Shown here: positions 46,983 to 55,055 of the stretch, one piece after another
Numbering within the stretch: the first letter of the stretch is position 1
Layout: each line of letters begins with the position of its first letter
Source of the DNA: Tolypothrix campylonemoides VB511288
Lineage (GTDB): Bacteria; Cyanobacteriota; Cyanobacteriia; Cyanobacteriales; Nostocaceae
DNA length: 64,000 bases
Assembly: GCA_000828075.3 (NCBI GenBank)
Contig: JXCB02000001.1
Coordinates: 825,670 to 889,669 of the forward strand
Direction: 5' to 3'
The notes under the pieces: generated by a model
Database searches by the model: none
Seen by the model: only the letters and a program-made list of their open reading frames with translations
What the model was told of the DNA's origin: nothing
Made by a program: the position numbers and the translations under genes

Positions 46983-47582
46983 ATGAGCAATCAGACTGGA
47001 CACGTACACCACACTTGGGTACAAACTCTTCATCCTGTAAACTCAGATTTGAGACTGCAACAAGTACAAGAGAAAGAGCCGATGTTTTACTATTTTGCTT
47101 ACGGCTCGTGTATGTGTCCTGTTGATTTGAAGCGCTCCCTTGGTGAAAATACGCACGCCTATGTCATCGGTCATGCGACACTCAAAGGTTATCGACTGGG
47201 ATTTTATCGTCTTTCACCTACTCGCAATTGTGGCGTTTTGGATGTGGTGAAAGACCCTAAAGCGAGTGTGAATGGTGTACTCTATCAGCTACCTTGGCGA
47301 TTAAGCGAACAGTTAGATAAACGAGAAGATGTTCCGCATGGTGGTTACCGCCATGAATTTGTAGATATCCACTGCAAAGAACAAGTATATAAAAATGTGC
47401 GTACTTACGTAGTAGTAAACAAGCTCTTAGAGGAAGTCGCCCCCAACGACTGGTACTTTAATATTGTCCTGCGGGGCGCTGTCACTTGCGGATTGCCAGA
47501 GGAATATTGCTGGAGTTTGTTTAACCATATGTACAAATTGCAACAGCGCCATCAGGCACAAGATTGCGTGCGATCGGCTTAG
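46983..47582 (+). CDS. Gamma-glutamylcyclotransferase-like protein (AIG2/GGCT fold)
   Basis: The 199-aa protein has the family hallmark FYYFAYGSCMCPVDLKRSL near residue 34, YRLGFYRLSPTRNCGVLDV, GVLYQLPWRLSEQLDKRED and GGYRHEFVDIHC. GGCT-fold proteins cyclise gamma-glutamyl groups to 5-oxoproline in glutathione turnover; many bacterial members are uncharacterised. The first about 33 residues are not part of the fold, and a start at ATG 47083 (MFYYFAYGS) is possible. Not obviously linked to the CRISPR locus that follows. Confidence 0.82.
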   Translation: MSNQTGHVHHTWVQTLHPVNSDLRLQQVQEKEPMFYYFAYGSCMCPVDLKRSLGENTHAYVIGHATLKGYRLGFYRLSPTRNCGVLDVVKDPKASVNGVLYQLPWRLSEQLDKREDVPHGGYRHEFVDIHCKEQVYKNVRTYVVVNKLLEEVAPNDWYFNIVLRGAVTCGLPEEYCWSLFNHMYKLQQRHQAQDCVRSA

Positions 47583-47596
47583 GAACGACTTGAACT

Positions 47597-47627
47597 GGGG
47601 ATTAGGGATTGGGGATTAGGGATTGGG
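47597..47627 (+). repeat. GGGATTA/GGGATTG heptamer tract
   Basis: About four heptamers (GGGATTA, GGGATTG) just after the cyclotransferase gene, followed by CAGTACCCAGTCCCCAG. Confidence 0.85.
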
Positions 47628-47921
47628 AAGAGTATTGCCCAGTACCCAGTCCCCAGAGTAATTAAAGAATAATGTCCAATTGGAAGTAAGCGACATTTGG
47701 AGTGTTTTCCTGTTTCTTTGTGATATTTTATGGGGCATATAGGGAATCGCTCAAACCCTTATTCTGTCGTTGTATCCCGCAAATGCCTGTCCTGGTAAGG
47801 ATTTGAAGTGTCCGTGGTGTTGATTTATTGAGAATTTTTATGAATTATTTGCTCTTAAATTTGACACCCACAAATTGGGGGGTGTAAAATGCTCTTACCA
47901 CAAGGTTTGTAGAAGCCAAGG
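47628..47921 (+). promoter_or_regulatory. CRISPR leader with a sigma-70-like promoter
   Basis: AT-rich, non-coding sequence directly before the first repeat. TTGACA at 47861-47866 and TAAAAT at 47885-47890, spaced 18 nt, form a near-consensus promoter pointing into the array; transcription would begin around 47897, about 25 nt before the first repeat. The pair ACACCC...GGGTGT lies between the boxes and could be an operator or hairpin. Leader side agrees with the degenerate repeat being at the far end. Confidence 0.65.
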
Positions 47922-48605
47922 GTTTGACTCTTGCTAAAGAGAAAAGGTGCTGAAACAGACGTTTGTGCAAAAGCAGATCCTGCTCCAGCAAGTTTGACTC
48001 TTGCTAAAGAGAAAAGGTGCTGAAACCCTAGATGTAATCGAAGAAGCGTTTTGCCTAGCTTGGTGTTTGACTCTTGCTAAAGAGAAAAGGTGCTGAAACG
48101 AAAAAGTGAATAAGATATTCAAGCCAATTTTCTTGTTTGACTCTTGCTAAAGAGAAAAGGTGCTGAAACATATATAACTGCGGTTAGTTCTAGGGTACCG
48201 TCATCAGTTTGACTCTTGCTAAAGAGAAAAGGTGCTGAAACATATCGAGGAATATGGGTTATAACCGATTAGATGCAAAAGTTTGACTCTTGCTAAAGAG
48301 AAAAGGTGCTGAAACTTGGAGACGATTCGACATGAGCAGCTATGTCTCTTAGTCGTTTGACTCTTGCTAAAGAGAAAAGGTGCTGAAACATTCCTCTTTT
48401 TGTTACATTTTCTTTCTCTACAACAAGTTTGACTCTTGCTAAAGAGAAAAGGTGCTGAAACATCTCAAACAGAGCATAAAAACCTTGGTAGAAGATAAGT
48501 TTGACTCTTGCTAAAGAGAAAAGGTGCTGAAACAACTCACTAACCTCACCTACTTTGTATTCACCAAAAGTTTGACTCTTGTTAAAAGAGAAAAGGTGCT
48601 GAAAT
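47922..48605 (+). CRISPR. CRISPR array, 10 repeats and 9 spacers
   Basis: Repeats are 35 nt, beginning GTTTGACTCTTGCTAAAGAG and ending AAAAGGTGCTGAAAC; the first nine are identical. They start at 47922, 47992, 48065, 48135, 48207, 48281, 48355, 48427, 48499 and 48570. Spacers are 35, 38, 35, 37, 39, 39, 37, 37 and 36 nt, all different. A 5-bp stem CTCTT/AAGAG sits inside each repeat. The last repeat (48570-48605) has 36 nt and several changes (GTTAAAAGAG, final T), marking the old, leader-distal end. The GAAAC end fits a crRNA 5' handle when read on the + strand. 134 nt separate it from the RAMP gene. Confidence 0.98.
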
Positions 48606-48739
48606 TTGTCACTCTCTTCAGCACCAAAGCCTTTTATCAAGATTTGACCATTCTTAATCAGCAAAACTATCAACTAAAACGCTTTATTTAGAACTAGTTG
48701 TTCTAATATTTAAACCTTTTCAGTTAATAGGGAAAAATC

Positions 48740-50281
48740 ATGTTGCCGTTACCAGAAACATTACCTAAGTGGTACACAGTTGAAGACACTCAAGAAAGAG
48801 GATGGACACCTGAAACTAAAGATATTATTGAAGGCAGTGGCAAGCCAGAGGTTATTAAGGCTTGGAAGAATGACCTGAATCTACAAAACTCGAAAAAATT
48901 CACTGTTCGGCTTGATAGATTGCAAATTATTAGTCCCATTCAGGTGGGAGGTGGCAGTGTTTTTGAAGGCGGTATATTACCCGCTCAAATCGGTGGTGTT
49001 CCCTGCATTCCTGGTTCAAGCATTAGAGGTGCTTTACTAAAGTGGATAAAAGCGAAATGGGAAGGTTTACTAAGCAATGAAAGGGATTTTTGGCAAAGTT
49101 TAATTACTGAGGATTTGAGTGGTTGGCGACCTCGCGAGATTCGCTTTGAAAGTATTTTTTTTAAAGACTCGCTCAAACCCTTTCCCTTACACGCTCAACA
49201 AAATTGGCAAGTTTTTAATGAAAAAAGTAAGCATTTAAGCATACAATGGCAGTTAGTACCGGAACATCCACCTAGACCTAATTCAAATAAATTATCGCTG
49301 CAAGTTTTACTCAAAAATAATCTCACAACTGCACAAAGCCAAGAAAAACAATGGCTGGAAACTCGACTAAAAGAAATGCTGCAACATCAAGGGATAGGAC
49401 GTGGGACAGCATCGGGTTTTGGTCGATTAGCGGCATCAATCCCATCAGGAAATTGGCAAATTAGACTAACAGGGATGAAACCTTGTGTGCAACAGCAAGA
49501 TAACAAAAAAAATCAATGGGGGAAATATCGCTGGAGTCCACAAGTGTTGCGTGCTAACTTACGTGGCTATTTCACTCGTTTGGCTCTTTCTGTGTTAGGA
49601 AAGGAAAATGCCCTGGAGCTAACTAAGAAAATTTTTGGTGGACTGAATTCTCCCGCTAAGTTGATTTTGACTAGTTACTTGTTGCCGTTTCAGAAAGCAC
49701 TAGTTGGACAGGATTTGCGTGATAAATACACTAATATCCCGGCTCAAGATGCTCACTCTACTTGGCTAATTAATGTCGATTGTCATAGCAATTTTCAAGC
49801 GTTAATTGGTGCATTGCTAAACTTAGCCAGCAGGTTGGGTGGACTTGGTGCTGGTTGGCGTAGACCTCCCCATGAGTTAGAACGTTTTCGGGGATTCCGG
49901 GGTAGTGAATTTACTGTTACACCAGCAAATTTAGAGGAACCTTTAAATGAGTTAATCAATCGCTTGCAAGCGATGATTCGGAATTTAGCCCAGGAATATG
50001 GCATATCTGTTTTGTCTGAACCTGTTAAAATTTCTGGTAGCATTATTAGTATTTGGCAAGGAACAACAAAGTTGTGGGAGAATTTGGTGCATGGTGTTTG
50101 CAGGAGTGCAGATAACCCAAAGAATCCCAATCCAAATCGACCTTGTTGGTGTGGTAATTCTGAAGACCGTCCATCTGGCTATGCAGTACGACAACATGAA
50201 GATTTTTGTTTAGTTACTGTATTTGATCCACAGGTGGAAGCGACATTGATGCGTTTGGGGTTTCAACAGGTCTGGTGTTGA
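48740..50281 (+). CDS. Two-domain RAMP protein of a Cmr complex (Cmr6/Cmr1-like fusion)
   Basis: The 513-aa protein contains two RAMP units. The first (about 50-235) has IISPIQVGGGSVFEGGI, the Cmr6/Cmr4-like IPGSSIRGALLKWI (90-103) and the glycine-rich GIGRGTASGFGRL (218-230). The second (from about 271) has RANLRGYFTRLALSVLG, KIFGGLNSPAKLIL and ASRLGGLGAGWRRPPHEL, a Cmr1-like pattern (GxLR...LFG...GGxGxxxRRG). A CWC motif with further Cys lies near residue 471. It would supply both backbone caps missing from the operon on the other strand. Same strand as the array, AGGGA before the ATG. Confidence 0.8.
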   Translation: MLPLPETLPKWYTVEDTQERGWTPETKDIIEGSGKPEVIKAWKNDLNLQNSKKFTVRLDRLQIISPIQVGGGSVFEGGILPAQIGGVPCIPGSSIRGALLKWIKAKWEGLLSNERDFWQSLITEDLSGWRPREIRFESIFFKDSLKPFPLHAQQNWQVFNEKSKHLSIQWQLVPEHPPRPNSNKLSLQVLLKNNLTTAQSQEKQWLETRLKEMLQHQGIGRGTASGFGRLAASIPSGNWQIRLTGMKPCVQQQDNKKNQWGKYRWSPQVLRANLRGYFTRLALSVLGKENALELTKKIFGGLNSPAKLILTSYLLPFQKALVGQDLRDKYTNIPAQDAHSTWLINVDCHSNFQALIGALLNLASRLGGLGAGWRRPPHELERFRGFRGSEFTVTPANLEEPLNELINRLQAMIRNLAQEYGISVLSEPVKISGSIISIWQGTTKLWENLVHGVCRSADNPKNPNPNRPCWCGNSEDRPSGYAVRQHEDFCLVTVFDPQVEATLMRLGFQQVWC

Positions 50282-50633
50282 TCATTCGTTTGACAATGTT
50301 GCGCGGATCAGGAGAAATGGGTGAAATGACGAAACTTCGTTGTCATCTGACCACCTTTGGGTGATTTGATATTTTGGCGTTGCTGATTCAAAGTATGAAT
50401 TTAGGTTCGCGCAAAGGCGCAAAGACGCAAAGATAAGGGTTTTGAAGATTAAAGGACAATACGGTTCAGTTAAGGATTGTGGTAACAATTCCACACGTGT
50501 AGAGACGTTGCATGCAACGTCTCTACATTGCCATCGTGATAACGGTTTTGGTCTTATCTGAACTGTATTGTCTTTCAATTACTAATTACCAACCTAAAAT
50601 TATCAATACCTTAACATCAAATCTTCCAGCCAT
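50282..50633. other. Convergent spacer inside the CRISPR-Cas locus, with perfect palindrome
   Basis: 50499-50526 is a perfect 28-bp palindrome, GTAGAGACGTTGCATG and complement, of the GTAGAGACG family, placed where the two cas transcripts meet; it may end both. GCGCAAAGGCGCAAAGACGC (50407-50426) and GTGATAACGGTTTTGGTCTT (50537-50556) are further dispersed motifs. No gene. Confidence 0.7.
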
Positions 50634-51068
50634 CTAAACCGAATTATTACTATCTTGAACATCTTTTAATCGCATTGTCCAAAACTGGATTGTATCAGCG
50701 ATTTCAATCAATAAATCCGTTAATAATACCTGTTGATTAAAATCTAAATTCCTAAATCTATCCTGAAAGTCAGCCGTTGTCATCTTCGACTCAATTTTTA
50801 AATCATTACTTACAATATTACACAAAACCACCCGTGCAACTCCCCAAGCAAAATAACGCCGTTGTTCGTCTGAACCCGCTTCTGCATCGGGTATTATTCC
50901 ATCTCTTAAAACAGGGGAACGCGACATTGCCCAGAAGCGTTCCATTCCCCAACTTGACACATAATCAGCAATACCACTTGCTGCACCTTGCCAATCTTTT
51001 AATTTATTCACTCCTTTTTTCAACTCTTGAAAAACTTCTCTATCTAATTCATAAGAGCTTACGGGCAT
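50634..51068 (-). CDS. Cmr5-like small subunit (putative)
   Basis: The 144-aa, mostly helical protein is last in the Cmr operon, 3 nt after the Cmr4-like stop. It has WGMERFWAMSRSP, YFAWGVARVVLCNIVSND and LTDLLIEIADTIQFWTMRL. Size, helix content and operon position fit a Cas11/Cmr5 small subunit, which lines the filament and stabilises target RNA. I do not see a clear Cmr5 signature, so the assignment rests mainly on context. Confidence 0.6.
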   Translation of the reverse strand: MPVSSYELDREVFQELKKGVNKLKDWQGAASGIADYVSSWGMERFWAMSRSPVLRDGIIPDAEAGSDEQRRYFAWGVARVVLCNIVSNDLKIESKMTTADFQDRFRNLDFNQQVLLTDLLIEIADTIQFWTMRLKDVQDSNNSV

Positions 51069-51071
51069 AAT

Positions 51072-51863
51072 TCACTCCTCGCCTGCAACTGGAGAAATAC
51101 AAATTCGTCCATAACCAACACTCCACAACCCACCAAGATAATGTTCATTCCTTAAAAATTGCTGCCACTTCTCCAAATTTTGAACTTTATCTCCTCTGGT
51201 TGTCCAAGAAATCATAAACACTGCTTGTGGAGGAATTCCTTCAACAGCAAATAAATTATCTACTAAACTTCCTTTATCATTTGGCTCATCTAAAAGGCTG
51301 ACTCTGGGCTGACGCACTAAACCCATATCTACAATTAAATTAATACTGTCATCTGGCACAACAATTCGTCGGTCTTGTGGTACTTCTGCATGATTAGGAG
51401 CAGGTAAATTTTGGTCGCAATATTGCACATTGGTTAACTTGAGCCAGCGCAGATAAACAGTTTTATTCTTAAGTTGCGGCTCGGTGATATACACTTGGTT
51501 ATTTCGTAAATTAACTGGTGTCTTTTGGCATAATTGCTGAAATCTATTTAGCCAACTGGGGCAAGTCACCCACCAATTGCCATAACCCAAAACATGAACG
51601 GGCCACCATACAGGCCATCCCCAACCCAGAGAAATATAGCCGGGAGTCATATTACTATCGTCTCCCCCAAACCAATTAAGAACGAAAGGTTGGAATTCTT
51701 TTTCATTTTTGGCGTGTTCTCGCAATGCACCGCGCAGGGAACTACCTGGAATCGCCGGGCTGCGGTCAGGAAGGCGAAATATAGGATTGTTATTACCGCG
51801 ACTGCTGCTATCTGCACCGCCAATATGAACTGGTTCTCGACAAATCAACCATTCAATTGTCAT
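51072..51863 (-). CDS. cmr4: Cmr4-like RAMP backbone subunit (Cas7 family)
   Basis: The 263-aa protein has CREPVHIGGADSSSRGNNNP, the RAMP signature SPAIPGSSLRGALREHAK (about residues 35-52) and a C-terminal glycine-rich LGGLWSVGYGRI. Cmr4 forms the repeating backbone and cuts target RNA at 6-nt steps through an Asp two residues before a Pro near residue 27. Here that position looks like Asn25; Asp18 is nearby. It overlaps the Cmr3 gene by 4 nt (ATGA). Confidence 0.82.
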   Translation of the reverse strand: MTIEWLICREPVHIGGADSSSRGNNNPIFRLPDRSPAIPGSSLRGALREHAKNEKEFQPFVLNWFGGDDSNMTPGYISLGWGWPVWWPVHVLGYGNWWVTCPSWLNRFQQLCQKTPVNLRNNQVYITEPQLKNKTVYLRWLKLTNVQYCDQNLPAPNHAEVPQDRRIVVPDDSINLIVDMGLVRQPRVSLLDEPNDKGSLVDNLFAVEGIPPQAVFMISWTTRGDKVQNLEKWQQFLRNEHYLGGLWSVGYGRICISPVAGEE

Positions 51864-52837
51864 TTCGTTGAGTCCTCAAATAACCACAAATGTCCGTATC
51901 CCAAAACATGACGATTAAAGTTATCTGGTAAAGGAGCAGATTTTTGCAAAGGTGCAACTCCTTCCCACAGATAAACTGCACCTGCGGGGGTCATCCATTC
52001 GCCAGGTGTTAACACTTGCACCCTTTTTTCTTGATCGTGGCGATCGCGTACCCGTTTCCATGATTGCCAAGGAACTCCTGTTTCAGCAGCATAAGCTTTT
52101 ATACCTCCATCCACAGGGGGGTAGGGAATAGACGCTTTATCATTACCTTTTTGCCACAACGCTGCGGTGAGTAAAATTGCTCCTGTGGCATTAGGACATT
52201 CTGCTTCTAACCAACTGTCCATAAGTCGCACGGGTGTAATGACAACAGGCGTTCCCCCCGCACCCAAAAAACTCCAGTTGGAGTCGGGAGGCGTATAGTT
52301 GCCAATCACTTTTACCAAAATTGACCAACCTGGGTTCATCAGAGTGGTCATTTCTGCAAAAAAGCCACCCTCATCTTTAACTTGAAAATCTTCTCGGCTA
52401 TTCTGACTTAAGGTCAGCGTTTTCCAAGGCGGTTCTTGTAATGGTGCATCCCTCAATTGCCCTGTTTTCCAAAAAGTCTTGAGACTGTTCCCCCGAATCA
52501 AATATCTCCCGCCAACAATTTCAATTTCTTTACCTTGATGTTCCGGACGCACCCGCCATTGTTCATCCCGCCATTGCATTCGGAAAATTTCTTTGGGAAT
52601 CGGTTCTGGCGATACTAACCTGTAGACTAGCAGTGGTAAAGTCACATAAATATCTTGCCCAAAAAAATACCAAAATGGTCCCCACAGTTGACAATCCTTC
52701 GGTAAACTTAAGCAAGCTGCTAATTGATGCCCGTTGGGAGGCCAACGGCAACCAACTTGTCCGCTATTTTGTCCAATCGGAGTGAGATTACCAATTGCCA
52801 CCGTTCCCGCTGGGGTAATTGCATACCATCCTGTCAT
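51860..52837 (-). CDS. cmr3: Cmr3-like RAMP subunit (Cas5 family)
   Basis: The 325-aa protein starts GWYAITPAGTVAIGNLTPIG and contains GFFAEMTTLMNPGWSILVKV, LLTAALWQKGNDKASI, LTPGEWMTPAGAVYLWEG and a final LGYGHLWLF. This matches the Cmr3 layout, where the late PAGAVYxxE and LGxG pieces are conserved. Cmr3 binds the 5' handle of crRNA and joins Cas10 to the backbone. It overlaps the Cas10 gene by 4 nt and Cmr4 by 4 nt. Confidence 0.82.
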   Translation of the reverse strand: MTGWYAITPAGTVAIGNLTPIGQNSGQVGCRWPPNGHQLAACLSLPKDCQLWGPFWYFFGQDIYVTLPLLVYRLVSPEPIPKEIFRMQWRDEQWRVRPEHQGKEIEIVGGRYLIRGNSLKTFWKTGQLRDAPLQEPPWKTLTLSQNSREDFQVKDEGGFFAEMTTLMNPGWSILVKVIGNYTPPDSNWSFLGAGGTPVVITPVRLMDSWLEAECPNATGAILLTAALWQKGNDKASIPYPPVDGGIKAYAAETGVPWQSWKRVRDRHDQEKRVQVLTPGEWMTPAGAVYLWEGVAPLQKSAPLPDNFNRHVLGYGHLWLFEDSTK

Positions 52838-55053
52838 TGCTGTTCCCCGCTAATTTTTTCCAGCCATTTCTGGCGTTCCCGTTGTTGACGCGCTAAAAAT
52901 GCTTTGAGGCTAATCCAATTTATCCACCACTGCCAATCTTTGATTTCTTTCTCAAACTCTTGCCTGTGTGCCAATACCTGTTCCCAAGTCAGAGGAATTC
53001 CCACACTCGCCCATAAAGTTTTAATCAATTCTCCTACTTTAAAGATAGAGACATCTCGCAAACGCGAACTTTCCAAGTAAAACAGCAATTTTTCCCAGCG
53101 ATTCAATTCAGTTTGGTCTGTGGTAATGGGTTCAATAGGCATCAATAAATTCCACAAATGCCAAGGACAAACCCACTCCAACGACTGCCCACTGTTAAAT
53201 AACACCCTCAGGCAAACACGGTTTCGTCCTTGATTTTTGGCTTCCTTGTATGCCTGATTCAACCCTCGATGCCAAAGCGATTGAGGAATTCGCCGCTGGG
53301 CAATAACTATGCCCAAACTGAAATTCATTTGTTTCCCTGGCACAGGATAAATTTCATCATCCTGATAACGTACCCACCCATCTACAAACGGTTGCAATGG
53401 CTGTGTTAATGGTGTAGTTTCTCCTGTCCACAGCCGATGTAAATTGCTAGTCAGTGCAATTGCTTCTGTCAGCGGACCTAAGAGTAAAAAATCGTCTCCT
53501 CCAGCAAAGATGACTTTGCCATGATGATGTTTTTCAGTGAGGGAATACAGCAGTTTATTCCACAAACTAAATAGCACTGACAAATCAAGTATATGTGGAA
53601 GTTCAATTTTCCTTGGTGAGTTGGCTGGCACAATGACAGGAGTCATTCCTAACTCATATTTGGCACTTATTTCTGGTGTGGGATGCCACTGCGACCAAAG
53701 TAACTTTAGGGTTTTATACTGTTCCCCAGATAACCACTTGCCCATATTGTCGCCATCGCCCCGCCAGCCTACCGTCCATTCAATTGTGCTTTCCCAACCT
53801 TTAGGGACCTCAGTCTCCCAATCTGAGAGTACGCCTTTATCCTCAATGTTGCGCCGTTCTAAAACTCGCGGGTGAGCAAAAGCAGGCGATCGCTGATCGA
53901 CTTTTGGCATTCCCCATTCATAACTGGGTTTGCTGCCCAAAAAGTATTCGTGCCACAATTCAACCTCTTGATTCCAAGTTTCAGCACCGATGTGCTGAGT
54001 TATCCAAGCAGCGGCAGCTGCAGTACGGTCGGGGAAGCGTCCCCAAGGGCAAGGCGGAGGTGCTTTTCCCCACAAACGCTGTAAAGTTGGTTGGATAATT
54101 TCTGGGACTGAAGCTAAACGCTTGACTAACTCAATGCTGTTAAGGCGATCGCTGCTAGAAAACAGCCCTGATAACCGAGTTTTTTCCGTTGCTTTTTCTT
54201 CCCACCATTCCTTGATTTGGTTATCGGGTAATCCCCAAGTTCCTCCCTGAGTAATCAACCGTAACCCTGGATGCCAAATCGACAAACAGCCATCACTAGG
54301 ACTGGTACGTCCTCCCCACCATGTACTTTGCCATTTTCGACCAATTTTTTCTGACTCAATGTATTGATGTAAACTATCAATATCTTCAGCAATTCTGTGA
54401 ACTTGTAGCTGTCCTGACTTGGCATAAACTGACCAAAAATACTGATGGTCATGATGGATGACGCGCCATCCCTGACCATTCAGCAAATTTGGGTATTTTT
54501 TAATAACTTCTTGTTCCAAACCCTCTAGAAAACGTCCCCATTCTTGATTAACCACTAGCTGGATATTTTCTAGCCAATTTGGTTCTTCTGGGTGCAAACC
54601 TGTAATCACATTTGGCAGTTCAGCTTGCCAAAATCTTTCTGCATTTACCGAGTTTGAACCACCAAACCACTTTATCAAATCAGAAGAATTATACAAGGGT
54701 AGCAAAACTTTACCACCATACTCTTCCCATCTGTAAATTAAGACTGCTGAGAGATAGTGACACAACCAGGAAGCTACAGCCCAATCTCTCAGTCGTTGTC
54801 CACCTCCCAAGAAGGTTTGAACAGGACCAAAAGTCAGGACTGCGACTTGAGTGAGTTCAGCTTTATTAGCAAATTCAATTTGATTGCAAGCTTCCTGAGT
54901 TGCTCCTCCTCCCCACCAAAACTGATTTTTCATGTATTGAGAATTCTGCCAATTTCCACTAGCAGGATGAATAGAAATAGTAGGGGTATCTTCCGTTAAA
55001 GTTTGGTTGGGATAGAGCTTTTGTTGTTGAGTTAACCAGTCTTTTAGATCCAT
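52834..55053 (-). CDS. cmr2: Cas10/Cmr2, large subunit with intact GGDD
   Basis: The 739-aa protein has the Cmr2 N-terminal pattern VAVLTFGPVQTFLGGGQRLRDWAVASWL (about 72-98). Its second Palm domain carries the cyclase motif AGGDDFLLLG (Gly518-Asp521). ICPECG-type Zn cysteines and an HD nuclease motif are not evident, so it probably makes cyclic oligoadenylates but has no HD DNase. GDGDNMGKWLSG earlier resembles the D4-region of Cmr2. I prefer the ATG at 55053, 2 nt after the upstream gene's stop, giving MDLKDWLTQQQKLYPN; an earlier codon lies inside that gene. Confidence 0.92.
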   Translation of the reverse strand: MDLKDWLTQQQKLYPNQTLTEDTPTISIHPASGNWQNSQYMKNQFWWGGGATQEACNQIEFANKAELTQVAVLTFGPVQTFLGGGQRLRDWAVASWLCHYLSAVLIYRWEEYGGKVLLPLYNSSDLIKWFGGSNSVNAERFWQAELPNVITGLHPEEPNWLENIQLVVNQEWGRFLEGLEQEVIKKYPNLLNGQGWRVIHHDHQYFWSVYAKSGQLQVHRIAEDIDSLHQYIESEKIGRKWQSTWWGGRTSPSDGCLSIWHPGLRLITQGGTWGLPDNQIKEWWEEKATEKTRLSGLFSSSDRLNSIELVKRLASVPEIIQPTLQRLWGKAPPPCPWGRFPDRTAAAAAWITQHIGAETWNQEVELWHEYFLGSKPSYEWGMPKVDQRSPAFAHPRVLERRNIEDKGVLSDWETEVPKGWESTIEWTVGWRGDGDNMGKWLSGEQYKTLKLLWSQWHPTPEISAKYELGMTPVIVPANSPRKIELPHILDLSVLFSLWNKLLYSLTEKHHHGKVIFAGGDDFLLLGPLTEAIALTSNLHRLWTGETTPLTQPLQPFVDGWVRYQDDEIYPVPGKQMNFSLGIVIAQRRIPQSLWHRGLNQAYKEAKNQGRNRVCLRVLFNSGQSLEWVCPWHLWNLLMPIEPITTDQTELNRWEKLLFYLESSRLRDVSIFKVGELIKTLWASVGIPLTWEQVLAHRQEFEKEIKDWQWWINWISLKAFLARQQRERQKWLEKISGEQQ

Positions 55054-55055
55054 GA

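Noticed and set aside
46756-46986. 76-codon + strand frame before the cyclotransferase gene
   Set aside because: Covers a partial MITE relative; composition and position indicate repeat DNA.
48293-48673. Long open frame antisense to the CRISPR array encoding repeated FQHLFSLARVK
   Set aside because: It is only the reverse translation of the CRISPR repeats, which have no stop in that frame; spacers interrupt any protein logic.
52834-55053. HD nuclease domain in Cas10
   Set aside because: No HD pair with the usual spacing is visible in the N-terminal region, so only the GGDD cyclase activity is claimed.
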